Part shown: piece by piece, positions 32,507 to 40,712 of the stretch
Layout of the letters: the number at the start of each line of letters is the position of its first letter
Numbering within the stretch: position 1 is the stretch's first letter
Source of the DNA: Planctomycetota bacterium
GTDB lineage: Bacteria; Planctomycetota; Phycisphaerae; Phycisphaerales; UBA1924
Assembly: GCA_030950285.1 (NCBI GenBank)
Contig: JAUZRR010000022.1
Coordinates: 1 to 43,203, forward strand
Direction: 5' to 3'
Length of the DNA: 43,203 nucleotides
Position numbers and translations under genes: made by a program
Notes under the pieces: generated by a model
Told to the model about the DNA's origin: nothing
The model's input: only the letters and a program-made list of their open reading frames with translations
Database searches by the model: none

Positions 32507-33472
32507 TCACACGCCCATCGCCGCCCACTGCCGCGCGAGCCCCTCGACCCGATCCACCGACGGCGCATAATCAAGCTCCGCCCGGCTGCGCGCAAGGTCG
32601 GCCCACGTCCGCTCGACATCACCCGGCGGCGGCGCTTCCCGCTCGACCCTCGGCTCGGCCCCCGCCACCTCGCCGATCTGCGCGATCAACGTATCAAGCC
32701 GCACCGGCCTGTCGCTGCCCAGGTTCCAGATGCGGTACCCGAACCGTTCGATCCGGTCGTGCGCCGCCAGCACGCCCCGCACGATGTCGTCAATAAAGGT
32801 GTAGTCGCGGCTCATCGAACCGTCGCCGTACATCGTGATCGGCTTGCCCTCACGAATCAGCCGCATGAACTTTGCGATCGCAAGGTCCGGCCGCTGCCCG
32901 GGCCCGTACACCGTAAAGAACCGCAGGCACGCCGTCGGCATCCCGGTCAAATGGTGGTGCGCCGACGCGATCAGCTCGCAGCTGCGCTTGGTCGAGGCGT
33001 ACGGGCTGATCGGCCGATCCACCGGATCGTCCTCCGCGAACGGCGTCTTGTCGTTGTTGCCGTACACCGAACTGCTCGACGCCAGCACCAGCCTCGCGCA
33101 CCCCGCCCGCTCGGCCGCGCGCTGCACACTCGCGGTCCCCAGCACGTTCACCCGCGCATACCCGACCGGATCGGCCACGCTCGGACGCACGCCCGCGCGC
33201 GCAGCCAGATGAATGACCCCCGTCGGCCTGGCCCGCACAAACAGCTCCTCGAGCGCGCGCTCGTCGCAGATATCCACCTCGGCACACTCGAACGACGAAG
33301 ACACTTCGCGCACCCGCGCCAGGTTCGCCTCTTTGATCGATCGGTCGTAGAACGGGTCGAAGTTGTCGACCCCCAGCACCCGGTCCCCGCGCGCCAGGAA
33401 CGCAGCCGCGACGTGCGAGCCGATAAACCCCGCCGCACCGGTGACCACAACTTTTGCATTCTCGCTGTGCAT
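32507..33472 (-). CDS. UDP-glucuronate 4-epimerase-like extended SDR
   Basis: A 321-residue nucleotide-sugar epimerase. TGAAGFIGSH (11-20) binds NAD; VDNFDPFYDRSIKEANL (35-51) matches UDP-glucuronate/UDP-galacturonate epimerases. ASSSSVYG (131-138) and YASTK (158-162) hold the catalytic Ser and Tyr-x3-Lys, and RFFTVYGPGQRPDLA (near 182-196) is the substrate loop. It probably makes UDP-galacturonate or a related uronate that could feed the nearby polysaccharide. It lies outside the main run, on the minus strand, after a long leader (33473 onwards) with a hairpin. Confidence 0.9.
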   Translation of the reverse strand: MHSENAKVVVTGAAGFIGSHVAAAFLARGDRVLGVDNFDPFYDRSIKEANLARVREVSSSFECAEVDICDERALEELFVRARPTGVIHLAARAGVRPSVADPVGYARVNVLGTASVQRAAERAGCARLVLASSSSVYGNNDKTPFAEDDPVDRPISPYASTKRSCELIASAHHHLTGMPTACLRFFTVYGPGQRPDLAIAKFMRLIREGKPITMYGDGSMSRDYTFIDDIVRGVLAAHDRIERFGYRIWNLGSDRPVRLDTLIAQIGEVAGAEPRVEREAPPPGDVERTWADLARSRAELDYAPSVDRVEGLARQWAAMGV

Positions 33473-33856
33473 ACCGCTCTCAACCTACGCCGTCAAACCC
33501 GGCCGTGTGCATCCAACTCGGCCGCCCCAAAAATCAAGCAGGGCACCATCAGTTATGACAGTGCCCCGCTGGAGGAGAGAGAGATCGGGGTGAGTCTACT
33601 GCGTTATCGGTTCACATGTTGCCTTTTTCTTGAAACATTCAATCTACCTGAGCACCAAAGCCGCAACAACCTCGCCCGCTTTCACGCTCGCGGCACGCCG
33701 CACACACCGTTTCACCACCCGCCGCGCATGAGTGAAATCACCGCTCCGCGGCCTGCATATGCACGATATTGCATAAAGCGTGGTACAGGGTTTCCCTCGC
33801 GTCTCGGCGACAAACCTCCGAGAAACCCCGCATGTTCAGGCGTCGACCCGTCACAC
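33473..33856. other. 384-base intergenic region with two hairpins
   Basis: No convincing gene. Hairpin A (33541-33566; stem GGGCAC/GTGCCC, inner TCA/TGA pairs) lies upstream of the epimerase on the minus strand and is followed in that direction by five Ts, so it could act as a leader attenuator. Hairpin B (33788-33828; outer GGGTTTC/GAAACCC, inner CTCGG/CCGAG) lies 28 bases after the stop of the minus-strand gene at 33857 and may be its terminator, although no T-run follows. The part around 33605-33650 is more AT-rich than its surroundings and is the likeliest place for the epimerase promoter. Confidence 0.5.
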
Positions 33857-35053
33857 TCACCCGCCCGAGGGCTTGCCCTGCAAATCACGCAGCCACCGCG
33901 TAAGTGCCGCTGCCCGTTCGTCTTCTGGCAATCTCTCCAGCTTTTCGCGCAACCTCGCCGGCAACCGCTCCCACACCTGTTGGGGAATAGCACCCATCTC
34001 GACCGCCTTGAGCAGACGCCCGATCATCGCGTCGTTGGCGCGCATCGCGTCTTTGAGCTGCGCCTTCCGCCGCGCGTCCGCATCCGCCGGCGAGACTTTC
34101 TTCTTCGCGTCGGTCTGTCGCGGCCGATCCCGCTGCACGTCCGCCCGGTTTTTTTGCGTCGCCGCCTCTCGGCGCTCGATATCCCGCTGCAGCCGCCGCG
34201 CCTCGTTCTGGGCTTTGGCTTCGGCGAGGTACCGCGTGAGCGACGCCCCGAACACCTCCTGCTGGGCCGGAGTAAGCGCGTCCCACACCCGGGTCTGCAG
34301 CCCGCCGACCGAAGGCACCACGCCGCGCAGCTCGATCAGCCGACCGCGAGCATCCATCGCGCCCTCCTGCATCCCATCCTGCATCCGGTCCTGCATCCGG
34401 TCCTGCATCATCGGCGCACCACCGGACATGCTGTCCATCGGGTCATCGCCCGCAGCATCAATCCGGATGCGAAAGCCGCCGTCCTCCGACGCAGCACGCT
34501 TCGTCTTGCCGTCCCATGTCGAGGCCTGCGCATCGCGCGCTCTCGAACGCCGATCCCCGAACGCCCCGCCGGTGCGCTCGACCCGATCCAGCACCTGCAC
34601 CATCCGCTCCACGTTCCGCAGCTCGCCCGCGACCCGCCCGCGCTCGGCCTGAGGCAACTCGGCGATCAGCCCGCGAATCTCGCCGCCGTGTGCCGCCACA
34701 AACGCCCGCAACTCCGCGCCGAACTTGTGTACGTCGTCAAGAATGATCGTCCGCTGCTCGGGCGTCAGCCGCAGCTCCGCCGCCGCGCCCTCGCCGTCCA
34801 GCTCGCGCAGCGCCCCAAAGAACGACGGCAACGGCACCATCTGCTCGGCCGCGAACGTCCGCGTCGCTCCGCCCGAGACATACTCGGCCCGCACGCCCGG
34901 CACCTCGCGCCGCTCGACCCGCGGCCCCGCAAGCGGTGCGTCCGCAACCTGCCCGCGCACAACACCGACCGGCCCGATCCCAAACCCGAGCACACCAACG
35001 CCCGCCAACACCCCCACGCGCCACTTCTGCCAACCAGTGTCCGTCCTGCCCAT
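33857..35053 (-). CDS. Exported helical protein with Met-Gln-Asp repeat
   Basis: A 398-residue protein of unknown function. The start at 35053 has GGAGG seven bases upstream and gives a signal peptide (VGVLAGVGVLGFGIGPVGVV at about 12-31). Residues near 85-150 contain LTPEQRTIIL and a long helical stretch. A short tandem repeat MQDRMQDRMQDGMQEG lies at about 214-229. A second LTPAQQEVFG segment follows, then a charged coiled-coil-like helix (about 285-335, rich in Arg/Lys/Glu/Ala), and RLPARLREKLERLPEDER near the end. The two 'LTP-x-Q' motifs recall Spy/CpxP-like or planctomycete-specific periplasmic helical proteins, but I cannot assign a family. Confidence 0.65.
   Translation of the reverse strand: MGRTDTGWQKWRVGVLAGVGVLGFGIGPVGVVRGQVADAPLAGPRVERREVPGVRAEYVSGGATRTFAAEQMVPLPSFFGALRELDGEGAAAELRLTPEQRTIILDDVHKFGAELRAFVAAHGGEIRGLIAELPQAERGRVAGELRNVERMVQVLDRVERTGGAFGDRRSRARDAQASTWDGKTKRAASEDGGFRIRIDAAGDDPMDSMSGGAPMMQDRMQDRMQDGMQEGAMDARGRLIELRGVVPSVGGLQTRVWDALTPAQQEVFGASLTRYLAEAKAQNEARRLQRDIERREAATQKNRADVQRDRPRQTDAKKKVSPADADARRKAQLKDAMRANDAMIGRLLKAVEMGAIPQQVWERLPARLREKLERLPEDERAAALTRWLRDLQGKPSGG
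34366..34413 (-). repeat. 12-bp coding tandem repeat (MQDR)
   Basis: Four units of 12 bp (CCTGCATCCGGT on the plus strand; units 2 and 3 identical, 1 and 4 variant) encode MQDR/MQDG on the minus strand. Identical neighbouring units suggest recent slippage, and copy number could vary between strains without a frameshift. Confidence 0.85.
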
Positions 35054-35179
35054 GATCTGCCTCCAGTCGTTCACCGAAGCACAACGAGCCCCGACGCCGC
35101 TCTATTGCCCGCTCCCTACCATCCTCAAACATCCCCATCGGCCGAACACCCCGGCCGCCCCAACGGAGATCCCCAGACC

Positions 35180-36469
35180 GTGCCAACCACCAAGGACATT
35201 ATCCGCGATTCCCTCGCAACCCTCCGCACCCCCGGCCTCGACACGCCCCTGGGCGACGGGCTCGAGTGGATCGCCGAGTGCGACGGGTTTGTCAGCCTCA
35301 AGTTCCACGCGCCCGCCCTGGACACCCCCGACAGCCGCGCCAGCGCCGCCCGAGACGCCCGCGACGCCGTCGCCGCAGCCCTCGCCAGCGCCGACACCCC
35401 GCCGGTGCGCTCGCTCATTGTCGAGTTTGTCGATCACGCGGGCACGGTCCTCCAGACCGAACGCCTCGGCCCGGGCAACCCCAAGCCCACCAACGCCAAG
35501 CCACAAAACGCCCCACCGCCATCCACCAAAGCAGCGCCAGACACACGCACCCCCACAGCCCCCACAGCCCCCCCAACGCCCAACACCCAATCCCCCGGCC
35601 ACCGCCCCATCGCGGGTCTCGCTGACACCGCTGGCCAACCCGCCCATACCGACCCGCTCGACTCGATCAAGCACATCATCGCGGTCGGCGCAGGCAAAGG
35701 CGGCGTCGGCAAGTCCACCATCGCCGTCAACCTCGCGGTCGGGCTCGCCCGCCAGGGACACGCCGTCGGCCTGCTCGACGGCGACATCTACGGCCCCTCG
35801 CTCCCCACCATGCTCGCACTCGACGCCCTCGAACAATCCGTCGTCGCCGGCAAGCTCCAACCCCACACCGTCCACGGCATCAAAGCCATCACCATCGGCA
35901 AACTCGTCGAACCCGACAAGCCGCTCATCTGGCGCGGCCCCATGGCCCACGGCGCCTTCAAACAACTCGTCGAACAAGCCTCCTGGGGCGAACTCGACTA
36001 CCTCATCATCGACCTGCCGCCGGGCACCGGCGACGTCTGCCTCACCATGGCCCAAACGCTCAAACTCACCGGCGCGGTCCTCGTCTGCACGCCGCAGAGA
36101 GTTGCCCAGGACGACGCGATCCGGGCCGCCCGCATGTTCCAGCAACTCAAGATCGACATCCTCGGCGTGGTCGAAAATATGAGCTACTTCATCGGCGACG
36201 ACCGCAAGGAGTACGACATCTTCGGCCGCGGCGGCGCCGAGATCATGGCCCAACGCATGGGGCTCCCCTTCCTGGGCGCACTCCCCATCAACATCCCCCT
36301 CCGCGCCAACTCCGACTCGGGCAACCCCACCGCCAACTTCGACCCCGCAACCGCCGGCGGCGAAGCCCTGCCCCAAGCCCTCCAATCACTCGTCACCACA
36401 CTCGAAGGACAGGTCGCGCTGGCCTCACTCCGGCAGGGCAAAGCCAAGCCGACGCTCTCGATCAGGTAG
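35180..36469 (+). CDS. mrp: Mrp/ApbC-type P-loop ATPase (iron-sulfur carrier family), CxxC absent
   Basis: A 429-residue protein. Residues 1-95 form a MIP18/DUF59-like domain, about 98-155 a Pro/Thr-rich linker, and 160 onward the deviant-Walker ATPase: GKGGVGKST (172-180), LLDGDIYGPS (198-207) and IIDLPPGTGD (276-285). Family members carry Fe-S clusters to apo-proteins using a CxxC in the segment after VENMS; here that segment reads MSYFIGDDRKEYDIFG (334-349) with no cysteine, as in the Mrp variants of some other phyla (from memory). Either it binds clusters differently or it has another role. The start is GTG at 35180 after a GGAGA about ten bases upstream. It diverges from the exported helical protein gene. 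Confidence 0.9.
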   Translation: MPTTKDIIRDSLATLRTPGLDTPLGDGLEWIAECDGFVSLKFHAPALDTPDSRASAARDARDAVAAALASADTPPVRSLIVEFVDHAGTVLQTERLGPGNPKPTNAKPQNAPPPSTKAAPDTRTPTAPTAPPTPNTQSPGHRPIAGLADTAGQPAHTDPLDSIKHIIAVGAGKGGVGKSTIAVNLAVGLARQGHAVGLLDGDIYGPSLPTMLALDALEQSVVAGKLQPHTVHGIKAITIGKLVEPDKPLIWRGPMAHGAFKQLVEQASWGELDYLIIDLPPGTGDVCLTMAQTLKLTGAVLVCTPQRVAQDDAIRAARMFQQLKIDILGVVENMSYFIGDDRKEYDIFGRGGAEIMAQRMGLPFLGALPINIPLRANSDSGNPTANFDPATAGGEALPQALQSLVTTLEGQVALASLRQGKAKPTLSIR

Positions 36470-36513
36470 AGCGTCTCGCTTTGGTATGTTTGCCCGGATT
36501 GCTCGGTCGTTAT

Positions 36514-36594
36514 TGTCCCCTCGCTTGCGCGAGGGGCTCCATTACTCTGCAAAGTGTGTGCTTCGTAGAGCCCCTCGCGCAAGCGAGGGGGCAA
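36514..36594. repeat. REP/BIME-like double palindrome, copy 3
   Basis: Arms match copies 1 and 2, with a 29-base spacer of unrelated sequence. It lies 45 bases after the mrp stop and 40 bases before the convergent debranching-enzyme stop, so it may act as a bidirectional terminator. Confidence 0.92.
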
Positions 36595-36633
36595 CCATAC
36601 ATGTTCACATATTACAATGCACGCCGTGACAAC

Positions 36634-38754
36634 TTATGTTCTATCGACGAGCACCACCCGGTCCAGCCGCAACACCTCCCCTACGCTCCACGCCTGGAAC
36701 GGGCACCCCCGGGGCGTCCACGGCTCATCCCCATCGGCGATCTCGGCGATGTGCCCCAGCCCGTGCGCCGCGACACTCTCAACCAACGGCCGCACAAACC
36801 GCTCCCGCGCCTCACGCTTTGCCGACGCCTTCCCCCCGCGCACCCGCACCCACGCCTCGACGAACGGCCCGATCAACCAAGGCCAAGCCGTCCCGTTGTG
36901 GTACGCCCCGTCGCGCTCCAGCGGCCCGCCGCCATAGGTCCCGATATACCCCGGCTCGCCCGGCCCGAGCGTCCGCATCCCCATCGGCGTCAGCAACTCG
37001 CGCTCGCACACGTCCACGATCGCACGCGCACGCTTGCCCGAAACCACCGCGTGCGTCAGCCCGCCGACCGCGAACAACTGGTTCGGGCGCAGGCGGTCGT
37101 CCATCTCGCCCGAGGCGTGCCCGACATCAACAACATCAAAGAGGCACCCCTTGTCCTTGTTCCAGAACCGCGCAGCAAACGAAGCCTCGGCCCGTGCCGC
37201 CAGCTGCGCCAGGCGCGGCTCGTCGGCTGCGGCGAGCTTGAGCCCGTTGATCCACAGCGCCTGAATCTCGACCGGCTTGCCCACCCGGGGCGTCATCGCC
37301 TTGCCGTCCACCCGCGCGTCCATCCACGTCAGGCTCGAATCCCCCTCGCCGCACGCGAGCAAGCCGTCAGCATCCATCCCAATGCCCAGCGCCGTGCCCG
37401 CGGCATACGCCTCCAGCGCGCGCACGCACGTCCGCCGGATCAGCTTCGCATCGCCCGACGAAAGCGCAAAACCCGCTGCGCCGACAGCCGATTGTGCCCT
37501 CGCATCCGCCGCCATCGCCAGGAAATCGTGCGCCGCCTGCACATACCAGAGTGCCGCATCCACCGAATGAAACTCCGGCTCTTCGCCCGCGTCGGGGAAG
37601 CGGTTGGGCAGCAACCCGCCCACCTGCGCCCGCGACCACTCGATGAGAATCTGCCGCGCCGTCTCGAGTCGCCCCGTCGCCAGACACAGGCCGCGCATCG
37701 CGATAAACGTGTCCCGCCCCCAGTCGGTAAACCACGGATACCCCGCGATGATCGAGGACGCCAACCCGCGCTGCACGACATACGCATCGGCCGCGCGGGC
37801 AAGCCCAGCGGTCGACCAGTGTGCCGACTCTGCCTCGGTGCTGCGTGCCTTGCGTGCTTTGCGTGTTGCGCGCCCACCGCCCGGCAACGCCCCCGGCAGC
37901 GCCCCCGGCAGCGCCGCACGCCGCGCCGCTTCCCGCTCGCGCAGCACCGCGACCACCTCGAGCGCCCCGCCCTCGGGCAGCGCCCGGTCCGGCGGCGTGT
38001 CGGTCGAAAAAATCAACACGGCCTCCGGTTCACCGCGCTGCATCACAAACCGGAACTCACCCGGCGACGCACAATCCTCGTTGGCATCGAGCCCCCGCTC
38101 GCGCTCCCGGCTATAAAGAAACGACCGGAACCAGTCCGGGTTCGGCTCGTACGTCCCGCTGAACATCGCCCGCACCCGAGGCGTGCCCCAGTACGGCCGC
38201 CACGTCACCCGCCCCTCGCCGACCTCAGCAAGAAACGAGAACGAGCCGTTCTCGGCGTGCAAATGGTGATAGCCCCGCACCGTCAGCAACGGCCGCGCCC
38301 GCAACGCAACCTCGCGCCCCTCGGTCATCACTCGCCACGTCACGACACACGCCGCCCGCCCACGGGGCACGAACACCTCACAGCAAATCCGCGTCCGGTC
38401 GTCCAGCTTGTACACCCACGTCGGCCAAGGATCAGGCGTGAAGCTCTCGATCCACTTGAACCCGGTCGGATGGATCACGCCCGGCTCGTAGCTGTGCGCG
38501 CAGAGCGGGTACTCCTCGCCCCCCGACTCGGCCCACACCTCGAGCCCGTTGACCAGCACAAACCGATCGGTCGGCGGCGTGCGCGCAGCCAGCAGCAGCG
38601 CGTGGTACCGCCGTGTGCGCACCCCCGAAACCGTGCCCGAGGCAAAGCCTCCGAGCCCGTCGGGTTCCAACCACTCCGCCTCGCCACCGAATACTCGTTC
38701 CATGCGGGCGTAGCGTAGTCGCTCCGACCCGTCTGCCGCAGCCCATCGAGTCAT
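36634..38754 (-). CDS. Glycogen debranching enzyme (amylo-alpha-1,6-glucosidase type)
   Basis: A 706-residue enzyme that hydrolyses alpha-1,6 branch points of glycogen. The N-terminal domain (about 15-245) contains EWLEPDGLGGFASGTVSG and TRRYHALLLA, hallmarks of the bacterial GDE_N domain. The C-terminal (alpha/alpha)6 barrel (about 310-700) contains YPWFTDWGRDTFIAM, GLLPNRF, the acidic TWMDARVDG segment and HNGTAWPWLIGPF. An Ala/Leu/Pro/Gly repeat (LPGALPGALPG, near 283-293) plus a basic patch links the domains. The start may be the ATG at 38703, which begins MERVFGGEAEWLEPDG; neither has a clear ribosome site. It lies six bases after the glycogen synthase stop, so the two form an operon. 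Confidence 0.93.
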   Translation of the reverse strand: MTRWAAADGSERLRYARMERVFGGEAEWLEPDGLGGFASGTVSGVRTRRYHALLLAARTPPTDRFVLVNGLEVWAESGGEEYPLCAHSYEPGVIHPTGFKWIESFTPDPWPTWVYKLDDRTRICCEVFVPRGRAACVVTWRVMTEGREVALRARPLLTVRGYHHLHAENGSFSFLAEVGEGRVTWRPYWGTPRVRAMFSGTYEPNPDWFRSFLYSRERERGLDANEDCASPGEFRFVMQRGEPEAVLIFSTDTPPDRALPEGGALEVVAVLREREAARRAALPGALPGALPGGGRATRKARKARSTEAESAHWSTAGLARAADAYVVQRGLASSIIAGYPWFTDWGRDTFIAMRGLCLATGRLETARQILIEWSRAQVGGLLPNRFPDAGEEPEFHSVDAALWYVQAAHDFLAMAADARAQSAVGAAGFALSSGDAKLIRRTCVRALEAYAAGTALGIGMDADGLLACGEGDSSLTWMDARVDGKAMTPRVGKPVEIQALWINGLKLAAADEPRLAQLAARAEASFAARFWNKDKGCLFDVVDVGHASGEMDDRLRPNQLFAVGGLTHAVVSGKRARAIVDVCERELLTPMGMRTLGPGEPGYIGTYGGGPLERDGAYHNGTAWPWLIGPFVEAWVRVRGGKASAKREARERFVRPLVESVAAHGLGHIAEIADGDEPWTPRGCPFQAWSVGEVLRLDRVVLVDRT

Positions 38755-38760
38755 GCTGCG

Positions 38761-40620
38761 CTAATACGTCCCCACCTTCGCCCGCGCCAATGCCAGGTCG
38801 TGCGCGGCGTGATACGGACGCCCGAGCTTGCTCCACTCAAAGCTCCAGCTCCTTCGCTCGACCTCGTTCCGCACCGCGATGCGGCCGCGGCGGTCGAGCA
38901 GGCAGAACTCCCACATCCTGCGCGCCAGAATCTCCGACGATTCCTCGTCGCTGCGCCCACGCCGGGGGATGATGTACATCCCCCACCTGTCGTGGTCGGG
39001 GAAGTTCTCCGCGACATACCGCCCGAACCCGGCCAGGTCGCTGGTGATCGCCGGCACGCCCAGCGCCACGCACTCCAGCGGCGTGTAGCCCCAGGGCTCG
39101 TAGGCGCTCGGGAACAAACCCAGGTGGCAGCCGCGCACGAACTGCTCGTACTCGATGCCCCACAGCGGGTTGGTCGTCGAGATAAAGTCCGGGTGGTAGA
39201 CGATCTTGACCCGATCCTCCGGCCCATTGACCAGCCCGAGGCGGCGGATCGTCCGGATCACCTCGTCGCTGTCCTCGTCCTCGAGCGTGTGCGTGACCAC
39301 CGGGGGCAGGCGGCCGGTCTGGAGGGCCGCCTGGGTGCGGCGGAGTCGCAGCCGCCAGTAGTCCTTGACCAGATCATCGAGCACCACCCGCTCGCCCGAC
39401 GCGGTCTTGCGGAACAGATCCTCGCGCACGCTCTCGGTGATCTGTCGGCACACCTCGTGCAGCTCAGCCAGCACACCCCGCCCTTCGAGCGCCTCGGGGC
39501 GCAGGTGCCGGTGCGGCCGCCGGGTCACGATGAAGAGCACAACCGTCCGGTCCGACTCCTCCCGCCGCAGCCTTTCGTTGAGACGGGCGCACCCTTCCAG
39601 ACAGATATCAAACCCCTTGTTTCGAGGCTCGAACCGGCCGCTGGTAAACATGTACGTCGTCTTCTCAAGATCGAACGAATAGCTCGGGAAGAAGTGCCCC
39701 ATGACGAACTCGTGGATCTTCTCCTTGAACTGCGCGTGCAGCGTCTGAAACTCGTGCCCCACGTTGTAGTGCTCGATGTTCAGGCCGTTGGGCAGGATCA
39801 GGTCCGGCTTGCGGCCCAGGAGCACCGCGCACTCCTCAGCCGTGATCGGCGAGATCGTCGTAAAGACGTGCGCCCCGTGGGCCGCGGCCCGTTCGTAATG
39901 ATGCTGGGCAAGAATCCCGAACCGCGTGGCCTCGGCTTCGTGGTCGATCTTCGGCAACCGTCCGTAAAAATCACCCTCACTCGACGCGATGTACCGGCCC
40001 GTAATCGTCGCGTGGGTGGTAAAGACCACCGCCGCCCCGACCTGCTCGCGGCGGATCAGCGGGATCGCCAAGCCGCTCATCCACTCGTGAAAGTGCGCCA
40101 GCACCCGCCGATGCGTGCCCCGGCTCTCCCACACCGGGCAGAGGTGAACAAACAGCCGCCGCAGCGCCTCGGCAAACCCGACCACGCTGTCAACCAGCGG
40201 GTCGTCGCCGGGTGATTCGATCCCGTGGTCTTTCCAGATGCCGAACTTGATCTCGTCGATTTTCGCGGCTGAGAAGCTGTGCTCGAGCAGCAGCGCCCGC
40301 GGCCTCCCCTGCACGAGCCACCGTCCGGTGTGCGCTTTGATGCCGTCGGCAGCCAGCGCCTCGCACACCTGGGCAAGCCAGCCCGTCGGCCGCCGGGTGT
40401 CGAGCTCCAGATCGCTCCGCTGGCCCATGTACGGCCCGACCATGATGTACCGGTTCTGCCACCGCTCGACCATCGTGGGCGCTTTCGACCGCAACACCTG
40501 ATAGATCCCGCCGACCGGGTTGCAGACCTCCCACCCGACCTCGACCAGGAGCGACCCCGCCGGGGCGCGGTGGGCATCGACCTGCGGGGCGTGGCTGACC
40601 GCGTGGGGCAGAACAGACAT
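38761..40620 (-). CDS. Glycogen synthase, GT3 (animal/fungal) family
   Basis: A 619-residue glycogen synthase that extends alpha-1,4-glucan. It belongs to the GT3 family best known from yeast and animals, not to the GlgA (GT5) family: WEVCNPVGGIYQVLRSKA (30-47), AHFHEWMSG (175-183), SGRFEPRNKGFDICLEGCARL (327-347) and AYEPWGYTPLECVALGVPA (506-524) each match GT3 landmarks, the last with the two catalytic-site Glu residues. GT3 enzymes use UDP-glucose. A few bacteria, mainly Bacteroidetes and planctomycetes, are known to have GT3 forms. It forms an operon with the debranching enzyme and diverges from glgB across 92 bases, so a shared control region is likely. Confidence 0.93.
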   Translation of the reverse strand: MSVLPHAVSHAPQVDAHRAPAGSLLVEVGWEVCNPVGGIYQVLRSKAPTMVERWQNRYIMVGPYMGQRSDLELDTRRPTGWLAQVCEALAADGIKAHTGRWLVQGRPRALLLEHSFSAAKIDEIKFGIWKDHGIESPGDDPLVDSVVGFAEALRRLFVHLCPVWESRGTHRRVLAHFHEWMSGLAIPLIRREQVGAAVVFTTHATITGRYIASSEGDFYGRLPKIDHEAEATRFGILAQHHYERAAAHGAHVFTTISPITAEECAVLLGRKPDLILPNGLNIEHYNVGHEFQTLHAQFKEKIHEFVMGHFFPSYSFDLEKTTYMFTSGRFEPRNKGFDICLEGCARLNERLRREESDRTVVLFIVTRRPHRHLRPEALEGRGVLAELHEVCRQITESVREDLFRKTASGERVVLDDLVKDYWRLRLRRTQAALQTGRLPPVVTHTLEDEDSDEVIRTIRRLGLVNGPEDRVKIVYHPDFISTTNPLWGIEYEQFVRGCHLGLFPSAYEPWGYTPLECVALGVPAITSDLAGFGRYVAENFPDHDRWGMYIIPRRGRSDEESSEILARRMWEFCLLDRRGRIAVRNEVERRSWSFEWSKLGRPYHAAHDLALARAKVGTY

Positions 40621-40712
40621 GGCTCGGACAAACTCCTTCCGGTGGCGGGTGCGATTCTAGGGCCCGCCGCCGCGAGTACCATGCACCGTCGAATCACACG
40701 TTCGCACCAACC
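40621..40712. promoter_or_regulatory. Divergent control region of the glycogen genes
   Basis: Only 92 bases separate the starts of the GT3 synthase and glgB, so both promoters must lie here or overlap the genes. GGAAGGAG (minus strand) sits 13 bases before the synthase start, a loose ribosome site. A GGCGGG/CCCGCC inverted repeat with a 13-base spacer lies in the middle. No Shine-Dalgarno precedes glgB. Confidence 0.4.

Noticed and set aside
32759..35179. Long open frame upstream of mrp in the same frame
   Set aside because: It runs antisense through the epimerase and the exported helical protein; the real start is the GTG at 35180 before the DUF59-like domain.
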